Below are positions 41,995-51,160 of a stretch of DNA of 64,000 nt, piece by piece. The position numbers and the translations under genes are program-made. The stretch's first letter is position 1. Each line of letters opens with the position of its first letter. Source of the DNA: Scopulibacillus_A cellulosilyticus (lineage in GTDB: Bacteria > Bacillota > Bacilli > Bacillales > Sporolactobacillaceae); the NCBI RefSeq assembly GCF_042665295.1, contig NZ_JBHTCO010000004.1, positions 124,001 to 188,000 on the forward strand, read 5' to 3'. Below the pieces are notes generated by a model. The model was not told the origin of the DNA. It ran no database searches and saw only the letters and a program-made list of their open reading frames with translations.

Positions 41995-43457
41995 ATTGGT
42001 CAGTGACCTTGCCGATGATTATATTTTTAGTCGTTATTTTTATTGTAGGTGCTTATGCGGCAAGACATATCAAGAGCACGGATAATTTTTTGCAAGAATA
42101 TTTTCTAGGCAGCCGGCAGCTTGGCGGCTTTATTTTAGCGATGACAATGGTAACCACTTACGGCAGTGCATCCAGTTTTATTGGCGGGCCGGGGGTTGCT
42201 TATAGTGTTGGACTCGGTTGGGTATTATTAGCCATGATCCAGGTTGTCACGGGATATTTTGTCTTGATGGTTCTTGGAAAAAAATTCGCGATCATTGCCA
42301 GAAAAACAAAGTCCGTCACATTGATTGACTTTCTAAAAGAACGCTACAACAGCAAATGGGTTGTTATTTTATCTGCATTAACTATCATTATATTTTTATT
42401 TTCGTCAATGGCTTCTCAATGGGTTGGCGGCGGCAGACTCATTCAATCATTAACAGGGTTGAGCTACACTGCCTCTTTATTTATATTTGCCGTTTCGGTG
42501 CTTGTCTACGTAACAATCGGCGGTTTTCGCGCCGTTGCGATAACCGACAGCATCCAAGGTATTGTGATGTTTGTCGGGACTTTGACAATACTTATTGGAA
42601 CAATTATTGCCGGAGGCGGTGTTGGTCATATTATATCAGAGCTGAAGTCGATTAATCCCGGACTTATTACACCATATGGCCCGCATCATCAATATTCAGC
42701 CTCCTATATCACATCTTTCTGGCTATTGGTAGGTGTAGGAGTCGTTGGTCTTCCGCAAGTAACAGTTCGTGCAATGTCATATAAAAATTCTAAATCCATG
42801 CACAGGGCTGTAATAATCGGAACAATTGTTGTCGGTATCATTATGCTGGGGATGCATTTATCCGGTGTTTTCGCCCGGGCTGTGATGCCTGGAATAAAAG
42901 TCGGTGATGAAGTTATGCCGATGCTTGCTATGAAGGTATTGCCTCCGTGGCTTGCCGGTGTTGTATTGGCCGCACCAATGGCAGCAATTATGTCAACGGT
43001 TAATGCTTTGCTTTTACTAGTCAGTTCATCGCTTGTAAAGGACATTTATTTAAACTATATACAGCCAAAGGCATCAGAACAAAAAGTAAGACGTTTAAGC
43101 ATGTGGGTAACGGCTATTGTTGGCATTATTGTTTTGGTCATGTCAATTCATCCGCCAAATCTGTTAATCTGGTTAAATTTATTTGCTTTCGGCGGATTGG
43201 AAGCGGCTTTTATTTGGCCGATTGTTCTCGGGCTTTACTGGAAGAAAGGCAATACCTACGGTGCTTTAGCTTCAATCATCTTAGGTGTTGTTTCGTATAC
43301 AATCATTCAAAAGTTTTGGCCCAACCCGTTTGATATGAACCCTGTTGTTTTGCCGGTTGTCCTCGCTTTAGTTGCTTATATTGCAGTTAGTCTGTTAACT
43401 TCACGTATAAAACAGGATCAACAGGAATTGGTTATAAGAAAATTCTGGGGGGCTTAG
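41991..43457 (+). CDS. panF: Sodium:solute symporter, PanF (pantothenate) type
   Basis: This 488-residue protein has about 13 hydrophobic segments of the SSS family. It has the N-terminal pattern TDNFLQEYFLGSRQLGGF, then TYGSASSFIGGPGVAYSVGLGW, the sodium-symporter signature region GGFRAVAITDSIQGIVMF and AAPMAAIMSTVNALLLLVSSSLVKD. Similarity and the yhdT neighbour point to sodium-coupled pantothenate uptake. A different carboxylate linked to the nearby oxygenase system is possible. GTG start overlaps the yhdT stop by 4 bp. Confidence 0.88.
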   Translation: MNWSVTLPMIIFLVVIFIVGAYAARHIKSTDNFLQEYFLGSRQLGGFILAMTMVTTYGSASSFIGGPGVAYSVGLGWVLLAMIQVVTGYFVLMVLGKKFAIIARKTKSVTLIDFLKERYNSKWVVILSALTIIIFLFSSMASQWVGGGRLIQSLTGLSYTASLFIFAVSVLVYVTIGGFRAVAITDSIQGIVMFVGTLTILIGTIIAGGGVGHIISELKSINPGLITPYGPHHQYSASYITSFWLLVGVGVVGLPQVTVRAMSYKNSKSMHRAVIIGTIVVGIIMLGMHLSGVFARAVMPGIKVGDEVMPMLAMKVLPPWLAGVVLAAPMAAIMSTVNALLLLVSSSLVKDIYLNYIQPKASEQKVRRLSMWVTAIVGIIVLVMSIHPPNLLIWLNLFAFGGLEAAFIWPIVLGLYWKKGNTYGALASIILGVVSYTIIQKFWPNPFDMNPVVLPVVLALVAYIAVSLLTSRIKQDQQELVIRKFWGA

Positions 43458-43539
43458 TACCCCCGTGTTTGAATACCCAGTCTCAAAAATGGAGAAAGTA
43501 ACGGATAGAAACTTTCTTTATGAATCGAGGGTAATTTTT

Positions 43540-44166
43540 ATGGCTCAAGAACAGGTCGGCCTAAATTCAACGATGAGACATTGCCTTAAAGAAAATATAC
43601 ATAGAATTATGGACGATATGCAATCAGTGCTTGAATCGGTTGACTGTAATGAAGACTGTATCTTACAGCAGTGTGAACATATACAAGAAGTGATTGGCGA
43701 TTTGCAAAAAAAAGCAGCCTCATATTATTTAAAATCCTACTTATCCCCGTATACGGATGGATATCCATCGATTACAACTGCTGTAGAGCATTTATCGGAC
43801 AGGCATCACGGTGCGCTGATTGTTATCCAAAGAGAAGATTCTCTCGATGGATTAATCCACCCGGGGATTCCTGTCGGTGCAACGTTAACTTATTCATTAT
43901 TGGAGTCAATTTTCTACCCTGGCAGCCCGCTTCATGATGGTGCAGTGTTAATTCAAGAGGATTCAATTATTTCAGCGGCAAATGTATTGCCTCTTTCCCG
44001 AATACAAACCGGGGAGAGGAAGCTCGGGACAAGGCATAGGGCGGCGGTTGGCTTATCCGAGGTTTGTGATGCCATCATATTAGTTGTCTCTGAAGAAACA
44101 GGCAAAGCGTCTTTCGCGGTAAATGGAAAATTATATGCTTTTCATTCAAAAGAGCTTTATCATTAA
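43540..44166 (+). CDS. cdaS: Sporulation-specific diadenylate cyclase CdaS
   Basis: This protein has 208 residues from ATG 43540 (CGAGGG 8 nt upstream), close to the 207 of Bacillus subtilis CdaS (YojJ). It makes c-di-AMP from two ATP. An N-terminal two-helix regulatory region (residues about 10-70) precedes the DAC domain with the DGA motif at 133-135 (LHDGAVLI) and RHR at 165-167 (GTRHRAAVG). An upstream GTG at 43465 would add an unrelated extension. No transmembrane segment, unlike CdaA. Confidence 0.92.
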   Translation: MAQEQVGLNSTMRHCLKENIHRIMDDMQSVLESVDCNEDCILQQCEHIQEVIGDLQKKAASYYLKSYLSPYTDGYPSITTAVEHLSDRHHGALIVIQREDSLDGLIHPGIPVGATLTYSLLESIFYPGSPLHDGAVLIQEDSIISAANVLPLSRIQTGERKLGTRHRAAVGLSEVCDAIILVVSEETGKASFAVNGKLYAFHSKELYH

Positions 44167-44322
44167 GAATTAAATATTAGATATAAGAATATTTAAAGTC
44201 TTTTATGGTTAACATGATAACTGTGATTGCCAGTAGACTAGTTTCCAGAAGATTTGTGTTTAAGCATTCTTAAACTTTTTCTTCTAAATGCTGACCTCTG
44301 GTATAGAAAGGAGATCATAATA

Positions 44323-44508
44323 ATGAATAAACAACGTGCTAAAGAAATTGCTGCTTCACCTGTAATGGCTAATGTATCTTATAACGGTAAGGCCATTTAT
44401 ATTCAGGAAGTGGATGAAAAGAATGAAACAGCAAGAATTTATCCTCTGGATGCACCTGAGAATGAACAAGAGGTTTCTTTAAATGAACTGAATGAAGATT
44501 ACCGGTAA
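44323..44508 (+). CDS. sspH: Small acid-soluble spore protein, H type
   Basis: This 61-residue protein begins MNKQRAKEIAASPVMANVSY, then YIQEVDEKNETARIYPLD, the H-type SASP pattern. These minor SASPs are made in the forespore. AAAGGAG precedes the ATG by 8 nt; the longer frame from 44254 would have no RBS. It is a monocistronic gene ending in a strong terminator. Confidence 0.92.
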   Translation: MNKQRAKEIAASPVMANVSYNGKAIYIQEVDEKNETARIYPLDAPENEQEVSLNELNEDYR

Positions 44509-44533
44509 AACACCACTTGAGTGGTGTTTTTTT
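44509..44533 (+). terminator. Terminator of sspH
   Basis: AACACCACT/AGTGGTGTT with a 2-nt loop is followed by T5. Confidence 0.93.
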
Positions 44534-44747
44534 ATACATTAAGCGTATAAATTGGCAGCAATGTTGCCAATTCGACGTAGAGGACAATTTTAGGTCTTAA
44601 AGCGCAAATGTCTTTGTCTGCGCCTTTCAGGCTTGCCAATCGTCAAGTTTTCTTTAACGTCGCGTGCACTGCCTTGGCCTTAATACCTATTAACTGGATT
44701 GTTGCTTCTTTTGTACCAAGTTTAATTAGCGGGATAATAACTGCCAT
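44532..44747 (-). pseudogene. Possible degenerate small gene with one internal TGA
   Basis: A 72-codon frame from ATG 44747 to TAA 44532 is open except for TGA at 44643-44645. It reads MAVIIPLIKLGTKEATIQLI at the N-terminus and ends KIVLYVELATLLPIYTLNV. It has no convincing RBS and I do not recognise the family. Confidence 0.2.
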
Positions 44748-44825
44748 AAGTTTTTATTAAAAAATGATTTAAACCTCTTGCTTTTTATTTTGGTATGATG
44801 TAATATACATTTCGTTAGCAATTTA

Positions 44826-44991
44826 TTAACCTTGTTAACTATTTTTATAGATAATCAAAAAAACCTTGGATTTTATTTACTTTCTAAGCTCTTTTACATA
44901 AATATTCACTTGTACATTCATTTTCAAGTGTAATATTTGTGTGAATAAGCCAAGGCTATTTTTTTGTTTGTTTTTTACTTCACAAGGTTAA
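44826..44991 (+). ncRNA. Candidate structured RNA upstream of the EmrA/EmrB-type operon
   Basis: Nested complementary segments enclose one another: TTAACCTTGT (44826-44835) with ACAAGGTTAA (44982-44991); CCTTGG (44864-44869) with CCAAGG (44950-44955); and a hairpin AATATT-C-ACTTG with CAAGT-GT-AATATT (44901-44937). CTATTTTTTTG follows the middle stem, as in an intrinsic terminator. The outer pairing would compete with or cap this. Confidence 0.45.
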
Positions 44992-45170
44992 CTATTTGCG
45001 GGGTTAATAGTCCGATAGTCCTTTTAGGAGGTGAAAGCCCGGGAGTTAGGCTTGTAAGTCGAAAACAAATCATCTTTAAAAGATTAAACAATAAGAAAAA
45101 CTGAGACTTTCGCTATGAGGCATTTTGCGATTAGTCAAGTTTTTCTAAGAAGTCAAAGGAGGAACTTTTA
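44992..45170 (+). other. Proximal leader of the exporter operon
   Basis: It contains an RBS-like AGGAGGTG at 45027-45034 without a following sizeable frame, then the real RBS AAAGGAGGAAC before ATG 45171. No other gene is seen. Confidence 0.4.
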
Positions 45171-45827
45171 ATGAGTAGTTTAGCACGTGGGATTATAATT
45201 AATATTATTGTTATTATCGTACTTATTGGTGGCGGAGCCATCGGATACTACTACTATGATCAATCAGCAAACTATGTTAAAACTGACAACGCGATGATCG
45301 ATGGTCAGTCCATTCCAATCGCTGCACCAGCGGCTGGTAAACTTACCAAGTGGGACGGTCAAGTTGGCAATACTTTCGATGCAAACGATAAAGTCGGTGA
45401 GGTAGAAGCACAAGGCAGCGACGGCAGAACGCAAAAAATGCCTATCACAATGCCTGAACATGCAACAATTGTTCAAAATAAAGTCGTTAAAAATTCATTT
45501 GTTGGTGCCGGAACACCAATTGCGACTGCTTACGATTTAAGTGATCTTTATGTTACTGCAAATATTGATGAAACTGATATCGATGATGTGAAAAAAGATC
45601 AAAAAGTAGATATCTATGTTGATGCTTATCCTGATACTAAATTCACAGGGAGAGTACAGCAAATCGGTAAAGCAACTGCCAGCACATTTTCTATGATGCC
45701 GCAGTCTAATGCGAATGGCAATTTCCAAAAAGTCACTCAAGTTGTTCCAGTCAAAATATCTATTGATAATTACAAAGGCGTTTCTTTAAAACCAGGCATG
45801 AACGTAACAGTGAAAGTACACATTTAG
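45171..45827 (+). CDS. Membrane-fusion (HlyD/EmrA-like) efflux accessory protein
   Basis: This 218-residue protein has one N-terminal membrane anchor (GIIINIIVIIVLIGGGAIGYYYY) followed by an extracellular biotinyl-lipoyl-like barrel. AMIDGQSIPIAAPAAGKLTKW and GTPIATAYDLSDLYVTANIDETDIDDV are typical of the EmrA group. It lacks the long coiled-coil hairpin of Gram-negative EmrA, as usual in Firmicutes. It is encoded 30 bp before its transporter partner. Confidence 0.9.
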   Translation: MSSLARGIIINIIVIIVLIGGGAIGYYYYDQSANYVKTDNAMIDGQSIPIAAPAAGKLTKWDGQVGNTFDANDKVGEVEAQGSDGRTQKMPITMPEHATIVQNKVVKNSFVGAGTPIATAYDLSDLYVTANIDETDIDDVKKDQKVDIYVDAYPDTKFTGRVQQIGKATASTFSMMPQSNANGNFQKVTQVVPVKISIDNYKGVSLKPGMNVTVKVHI

Positions 45828-45857
45828 TACTAATTTAACGGAAAGGAGGGATCAGTG

Positions 45858-47702
45858 ATGACAGTGTTCATTGTGGGATATGTGATCTTCGTCATTTTAG
45901 TTATCATTGGGTTGAACCTCCTGATACGAAGACGAAAAAACCAGCCACAGATGGCAGATGATGCCGACATTTCCAGGGCTCAAATACAAATGCAGCACCA
46001 AAAAGCTGTCACTAAAAATGCTGAAGAATTCGTAACAGGCGGCCAGTCTGAGGAAATAAACGATATTCTGCAAAAAGGCAGTTCGAAAAATTTACCAATG
46101 GTAACAAAGCAAAAAGACGCTGATGAGGATATAGATATTAAGCCTGCGCCGATTATCTTTGTTCTTATCATGGGGGCGTTTGTTGCTATTCTTAACCAAA
46201 CATTAATGAATGTTGCCTTACCTAAGATTATGAATGACTTTAATGTAACAACCAGTACAGCTCAATGGTTAACAACCATTTATATGCTCGTTAACGGTGT
46301 GTTAATTCCAATTACAGCCTTTCTGATGGAGAAGTTTTCGACAAGGCAATTATTTGTTGGTGCGATGCTGTTTTTCGCTGTCGGTACATTTATTTGTGCG
46401 ATTACGCCGGCTTTCAGTATCATGTTAATCGGCAGGGTTATCCAAGCCATGGGTGCGGGAGTTATTATGCCGCTGATGACGAACGTGTTCTTAACGATCT
46501 TCCCGCCTGAAAAACGCGGTGCAGCCATGGGTATGATGGGTATTGCCTTGATTTTTGCCCCGGCTGTAGGGCCGACGTTATCCGGCTGGATTGTTGAAAA
46601 TTGGACATGGCGCTTATTATACTGGATTGTTTTACCTTTTGCGGTCTTAGATATCATCCTTGCGATTATCTTTTTGAAAAATGTATTCAAGCTGAAAAAT
46701 CCTAAGCTGGATCTTTGGGGGATTATTTTCTCCACTATTGGTTTTGCGGGTATTCTGTATGCATTTAGTGAAGCCGGGAACAAGAGTTGGTCAGATTCTA
46801 TAGTTGTAGTAACTCTCATTATTGGCATTATTGGTTTAATAGCCTTTGTATGGCGTGAGTTAGTCATTGAGAGACCAATGCTTGACTTTAGAGTATTTAA
46901 GTACGGAACCTTTTCCTTAGCGCAGACTGTAAATGCGGTTGTAACAATGGCGATGTTTGCTGCCATGGTTCTTATACCTGTTTATATGCAAAACATTCGC
47001 GGCTTTACACCTTTGCAATCCGGATTGATGATGCTTCCGGGTGCGATTTTGATGGGTATTATGTCGCCGATTACTGGTAAGTTATTCGATAAGATAGGAG
47101 CACGGCCGCTTGCGATTATCGGTTTGCTCATTACAGCGATCACAACTTATCAATTTACCCAATTAACAGACCGGACGCCTTATCATGATATGCTCTTCAT
47201 ATACATGGCGCGTATGTTCGGCATGTCCATGTTAATGATGCCTATTATGACAGAAAGCTTAAATTCACTGCCGCGCAGGCTAAATGCACATGGTACAGCG
47301 ATGGCTAACACAATACGGCAAGTGGCCGGATCATTGGGTACGGCCCTATTGGTTACTGTGATGTCGACAAGAACAACATTCCATACCGCAAACTATGCTA
47401 ATAACATGACGACAAGCAATACGAACTTTGACAATCAAGTGACTGCATTAGGCCAAGGTCTCGAGGCAAGCGGAACCGCGGCTCCAGGTACCGGACAAAG
47501 CGTGGTTCAAAGCTTGCTGTCAGGAAATGTAGCTCAACTCGCAACAATCCAAGGTATTAATGATGCCTTTATGGTTGCTACCGGTTTTGCAGTATTAGCG
47601 TTGATCCTGTCACTCTTTCTAAAACGTGCGGTTCCGCCAGATGTGAAAGAACAGCGGAAAGCGGCCGAAGAGAAGGTACATCATCAAACTTCTGAATCAT
47701 AG
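45858..47702 (+). CDS. MFS transporter, DHA2 (EmrB/QacA) family
   Basis: This protein has 614 residues from ATG 45858 (7 nt after GGAGGG). An N-terminal membrane segment and a charged linker of about 70 residues precede a 14-TM DHA2 domain. The domain starts PAPIIFVLIMGAFVAILNQTLMNVALPKIM and includes motif C-like IALIFAPAVGPTLSGWIVE. It exports drugs or toxic lipophiles by proton exchange with the EmrA-like partner. The extra N-terminal helix is an unusual addition for EmrB. Confidence 0.92.
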   Translation: MTVFIVGYVIFVILVIIGLNLLIRRRKNQPQMADDADISRAQIQMQHQKAVTKNAEEFVTGGQSEEINDILQKGSSKNLPMVTKQKDADEDIDIKPAPIIFVLIMGAFVAILNQTLMNVALPKIMNDFNVTTSTAQWLTTIYMLVNGVLIPITAFLMEKFSTRQLFVGAMLFFAVGTFICAITPAFSIMLIGRVIQAMGAGVIMPLMTNVFLTIFPPEKRGAAMGMMGIALIFAPAVGPTLSGWIVENWTWRLLYWIVLPFAVLDIILAIIFLKNVFKLKNPKLDLWGIIFSTIGFAGILYAFSEAGNKSWSDSIVVVTLIIGIIGLIAFVWRELVIERPMLDFRVFKYGTFSLAQTVNAVVTMAMFAAMVLIPVYMQNIRGFTPLQSGLMMLPGAILMGIMSPITGKLFDKIGARPLAIIGLLITAITTYQFTQLTDRTPYHDMLFIYMARMFGMSMLMMPIMTESLNSLPRRLNAHGTAMANTIRQVAGSLGTALLVTVMSTRTTFHTANYANNMTTSNTNFDNQVTALGQGLEASGTAAPGTGQSVVQSLLSGNVAQLATIQGINDAFMVATGFAVLALILSLFLKRAVPPDVKEQRKAAEEKVHHQTSES

Positions 47703-47738
47703 GGAAGAAGGAATTTAGTGCTTCTTCCCTTGCTTTTT
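47701..47738 (+). terminator. Terminator after the MFS gene
   Basis: AGGGAAGAAG/CTTCTTCCCT (47701-47710, 47721-47730), a perfect 10 bp stem, is followed by TGCTTTTT. Confidence 0.9.
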
Positions 47739-47959
47739 ATAAAATCATTTTTGAAATATTTTGGGAGAGCAATATTTGATATAATAAAGTGAAACTTAAT
47801 ACTTGATTTTTTAGCTTTGTTGATTGCGCTTTCTTTTAAGAAAGATTTTTGCAGCAAGCAATTATACTTACTTATTGATGATATTTTTGAAAACTCACCG
47901 CGTCTTTATTGGAAAGGGGAGGACAATGGTGTAGTTACCTTAAAAGGTGGTTGGGAAAA

Positions 47960-48379
47960 TTGGATGAAAGAAGAGAAATGATCCACCAATTTGAAGATAA
48001 TATCCGTTTTTTAATTAAAAACTTTCAAAGAGATCTTGGTGAAATATTTAAAAATGAAATTACTTTCCATGAGTTTCTGTTTCTAAAACATTTAGGTGAT
48101 GGGAAGCCGCAAATGGTTTCATCACTTTCGAAAAAAATGAAAGTCACCGCAAGCTATGCGACTGCGGTAGTGGATAAGCTTTTGCAAAAAGGTTATATTA
48201 ATCGGGAGCGTTCATCTAAGGATCGCCGCATTGTTGAACTGACGATTACTGAGCAAGGGATAGAGCTTATTAAAAAGATGGATGAAAAGAAGACTGATTA
48301 TATGTCCGAGCAATTAGAATCTATTTCGGATTCTGAACTTGAAATATTGAACTTATTACTAAATAAAATAGGTAAATAA
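47960..48379 (+). CDS. MarR-family transcriptional regulator
   Basis: This protein has 139 residues from TTG 47960 (AAAGGTGG 9 nt upstream); the longer frame from 47909 is unlikely. The winged HTH includes FLKHLGDGKPQMVSSLSKKMKVTASYATAVVDKLLQKGYINRE, and the wing has the DRR motif (SSKDRRIVELTITEQG). It probably represses the exporter pair upstream, although a terminator separates them. Confidence 0.88.
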   Translation: MDERREMIHQFEDNIRFLIKNFQRDLGEIFKNEITFHEFLFLKHLGDGKPQMVSSLSKKMKVTASYATAVVDKLLQKGYINRERSSKDRRIVELTITEQGIELIKKMDEKKTDYMSEQLESISDSELEILNLLLNKIGK

Positions 48380-48380
48380 A

Positions 48381-48408
48381 AACTCGCGGGTTTTCGGCGA
48401 GTTTTTTA
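48381..48408. terminator. Bidirectional terminator between marR- and lysR-type genes
   Basis: AACTCGC/GCGAGTT (48381-48387, 48397-48403) is followed by TTTTTT, with A-run on the other side. Confidence 0.85.
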
Positions 48409-48415
48409 TATACCA

Positions 48416-49321
48416 TTAACTTTTTGAGTCGAAAAATGACTTGATAAGAGACATAAAGTGATAAACGGCAGGCGGTAAATAGCGTTCAGTATGATAGGTA
48501 AGATAAACATTTCTTTTTGGTGTCGGGTTAACAATTTTTAGTAAATGGATCCCGCTTAAAGGGGCGTATTTTAGATAGTTTTCCGGAAGAATTGAAATAC
48601 CTAAACCTGACTCGACCAAGCTTCGGGCTGTCTCAAAACGTTCAATTTCATATAGCCCTTTTGGTTCAAAACCGGCTTTGCGGCAAGCTTCCAAAATATT
48701 TTGGCGTGTTTGATAGCCTTGCTGACTAAGAATAAGGTTTTCGCTTTTCACTTTAATTAAAGAGACGGTATTGGAATTTTTTAAAGGATGATCAGGCGGA
48801 ACAATCAGCACAAAGTTTTCTTGGTAAATCGGTATTGATTTTAATTTACTTGATTCAGCGCTTCTGGGTGTTATCCCAAAATGAATATCATAACTAATAA
48901 GCGCTTCTTCAATTTGCTTAAACTCTATTAATTCCTTTATTTTGATTGATACATTTGAATATGTTTCTCTAAATAACTTTATGATTTTTGGCATCCAAAA
49001 TTTAGCTGATTCGATGACACCAATACTTATTTCACCTTTCCCAATATCTTTAACTTCCTTCATTTCCATTTGAGCATGCTGCACTTCATTTAGAATATGA
49101 CAAGCATGTTTGTAAAAGACCTCACCAGCTTCAGTTAACTTAACCTCCCTTGTGGTTCGTTCAATTAATTGACAATCAAGTTCTTTTTCCAGTGTTTTAA
49201 TAGCGTTGCTAAGTGATGGTTGTGATATATGTAATTGTTCGGCGGCTGTTGTATATTTTCTATTTCTCGCGACACAAGCGAAATATTTAAGTTGGCGGAA
49301 TTCCAATTTTAATGACTCCAT
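48416..49321 (-). CDS. LysR-family transcriptional regulator
   Basis: This 301-residue protein has an N-terminal HTH (FRQLKYFACVARNRKYTTAAEQLHISQPSLSNAIKTLEKEL) and a substrate-binding domain (GEISIGVIESAKFWMPKIIKLF; LVESGLGISILPENYL). It is divergent from hutG across 125 bp that hold two palindromes. It probably regulates histidine catabolism; a role only on hutG is the simplest reading. Confidence 0.9.
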   Translation of the reverse strand: MESLKLEFRQLKYFACVARNRKYTTAAEQLHISQPSLSNAIKTLEKELDCQLIERTTREVKLTEAGEVFYKHACHILNEVQHAQMEMKEVKDIGKGEISIGVIESAKFWMPKIIKLFRETYSNVSIKIKELIEFKQIEEALISYDIHFGITPRSAESSKLKSIPIYQENFVLIVPPDHPLKNSNTVSLIKVKSENLILSQQGYQTRQNILEACRKAGFEPKGLYEIERFETARSLVESGLGISILPENYLKYAPLSGIHLLKIVNPTPKRNVYLTYHTERYLPPAVYHFMSLIKSFFDSKS

Positions 49322-49323
49322 TC

Positions 49324-49340
49324 TATAGTTTGAAACTATA
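49324..49340. promoter_or_regulatory. Palindrome TATAGTTT-G-AAACTATA beside lysR
   Basis: Perfect 8 bp arms lie immediately upstream of the lysR-type start codon, a typical autoregulatory position. Confidence 0.55.
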
Positions 49341-49364
49341 AATTTATTGTAAAAACATATTAGA

Positions 49365-49390
49365 AATTATAAATATAATTATTTATAATT
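49365..49390. promoter_or_regulatory. LysR-type binding site candidate between lysR and hutG
   Basis: AATTATAAAT/ATTTATAATT form 10 bp arms around a 6-nt spacer, compatible with the T-N11-A LysR pattern. Confidence 0.55.
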
Positions 49391-49449
49391 ACAAATGAAA
49401 ATTATTTTTAACATTGAATAAATCTCTTTACAAATAATGGGGGACTATG

Positions 49450-50406
49450 ATGTATCATTTAACAGATCAAAATATATGGTCCGGACGAATTGACAGTGAA
49501 ACTGTTAAAGAAATGTTCCGGCTGCATCAAGTGGTTCAGGTTAAAAACTTAACGTCTTTTCATGAAAAACAATCTGATTTAGCTATTGGCATTATCGGAT
49601 TTAAAAGTGATGAAGGTGTCCGCAGAAATCAGGGGCGAGCGGGCGCTTACGAAGCCCCGGATGAAATTAGAAAAAGCCTGGCATCATTGCCGTATCGTTT
49701 CCCTGATCACATGAATATATTTGACTTTGGTAATGTAAGTTGTGAAGATATGAAACTGGAAAAGGCTCAAGAAGAACTCGGGGAAGCCGTAAGCAAGCTT
49801 TTAAAGTTGAATATTTTCCCATTAATTATTGGCGGCGGCCATGAAGTTGCTTACGGGCATTTCCTCGGTGTTCAAAGTCATGTACAAAGCAAGGATAAAA
49901 TTGGGATTGTGAATATTGACGCCCATTTTGATATGCGTCCTTATGATGAAATGACATCTTCCGGTACGATGTTCAGACAAATTCTCGATCAAAACGAAAA
50001 CTGCGGTTACTTCTGTGCAGGCATTCAAAAAGCCGGAAACACTCAGTATTTGTTTGATATCGCAAAGTCGTACGGCTGTGATTACATTTTAGAAGAAGAA
50101 ATTTCAAATGGAGAAATTAAAGAAGAAGTTAACAAAATTCATCAATTTATCGATGCCAATGATCATATTATGCTGACATTATGCAGTGATGTATTTGGCA
50201 ATAGCTATGCTCCGGGTGTAAGCGCTCCCTCACCGTTCGGTTTAAGCCCGAAGACGGTCAGGTATCTTATTAAGGAAATTTTATCAAGTAAAAAAGTGTT
50301 CAGTTTTGATATTGCGGAAATTAATCCGTTGCTGGATAAGACAGGGGAAACTGTTAAACTGGCAGCGTATATAATTTATGAGGTCATGTATAACATTGCA
50401 TACTAA
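49450..50406 (+). CDS. hutG: Formimidoylglutamase
   Basis: This protein has 318 residues from ATG 49450 (ATG 49447 is also possible but closer to GGGGG). It belongs to the ureohydrolase family. FKSDEGVRRNQGRAGAYEAP is the HutG-specific block. Metal ligands lie in GGGHEVAYGH, NIDAHFDMRP and LCSDVFGNSYAPG. It hydrolyses N-formimidoyl-L-glutamate to glutamate and formamide. The other hut genes are not present here. Confidence 0.9.
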   Translation: MYHLTDQNIWSGRIDSETVKEMFRLHQVVQVKNLTSFHEKQSDLAIGIIGFKSDEGVRRNQGRAGAYEAPDEIRKSLASLPYRFPDHMNIFDFGNVSCEDMKLEKAQEELGEAVSKLLKLNIFPLIIGGGHEVAYGHFLGVQSHVQSKDKIGIVNIDAHFDMRPYDEMTSSGTMFRQILDQNENCGYFCAGIQKAGNTQYLFDIAKSYGCDYILEEEISNGEIKEEVNKIHQFIDANDHIMLTLCSDVFGNSYAPGVSAPSPFGLSPKTVRYLIKEILSSKKVFSFDIAEINPLLDKTGETVKLAAYIIYEVMYNIAY

Positions 50407-50412
50407 AAAAAT

Positions 50413-50436
50413 CCGCCAAAGGGCGGGTTTTTTTGT
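50413..50436 (+). terminator. Terminator of hutG
   Basis: CCGCC/GGCGG (50413-50417, 50422-50426) is followed by GTTTTTTT. Confidence 0.9.
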
Positions 50437-50572
50437 CGCTCATAAACGGCAGAAGGTCCCGCTATGTAAAAAGATAAAAATGACAGTTTCCCAAAATACT
50501 AAACAAGGTTCTGATTAGATAAGCTTATCAATAAGTTATTAATAGAAAATAATACTGGGGGGACTGAAAACA

Positions 50573-50998
50573 GTGCAATATTATTATGGGAGCCAAATGC
50601 CGCTTCGGGTCTTGGATGAATGTGAATTTTGGAAGCAGCAAGAGGAAGAGCACACCGTCGTTATTCGTGAGCTTGTGAAGGGGTTAGAATCTAAATATAT
50701 GGAGGCACTGGAGAAATGGGAGAGGGCGCTGTCTGAAACACACCACCGAGTTGTCCGTTTTGTTGAAACAGTTAACCGTTCAAAGGGTCCCTTTAACTAT
50801 CATCTTTACCAAGACTTAATGTCACTTGTCAGCCATTGTCTTGACCAAAGTAAAAGTTTCATTGCCTTCTGCGGCATGCTGATGGAAGAAAGTGAACCGA
50901 TTAAAACCAACCCGACAGCAAAAGTCGTGATGAACCATATTATTGATGAATCTGAGTATTTTATCGGTATCGCCCAAACGATTTTGTATCAAAAATAA
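50573..50998 (+). CDS. DUF2935-like helical protein
   Basis: This 141-residue protein has a GTG start 9 nt after GGGGGA. YYYGSQMPLRVLDECEFWKQQEEEHTVVIREL and ESEYFIGIAQTILYQK resemble one half of the DUF2935 four-helix-bundle family, whose longer members have two such halves. Conserved Glu/His positions (EEEHT, HHRV, HCLDQ) could bind metal. The function is unknown. Confidence 0.6.
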   Translation: MQYYYGSQMPLRVLDECEFWKQQEEEHTVVIRELVKGLESKYMEALEKWERALSETHHRVVRFVETVNRSKGPFNYHLYQDLMSLVSHCLDQSKSFIAFCGMLMEESEPIKTNPTAKVVMNHIIDESEYFIGIAQTILYQK

Positions 50999-51160
50999 AG
51001 GGAAGATAAGCGCTGTCTCTGTTTAAAAGGGGAGAGCGCTATTTACTATGACAAAGCATCTTTGAATTTATAACTGTGAAATGTTTGTTAATCCTGAAAA
51101 AAGGGTAAAAAAACATCATACATTATAATAACACTGAAGGTCATGATAGGGGATGTATAC

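Noticed and set aside
46280..46966. 228-residue minus-strand frame
   Set aside because: Antisense shadow of the MFS transporter; the codon structure belongs to the plus strand.
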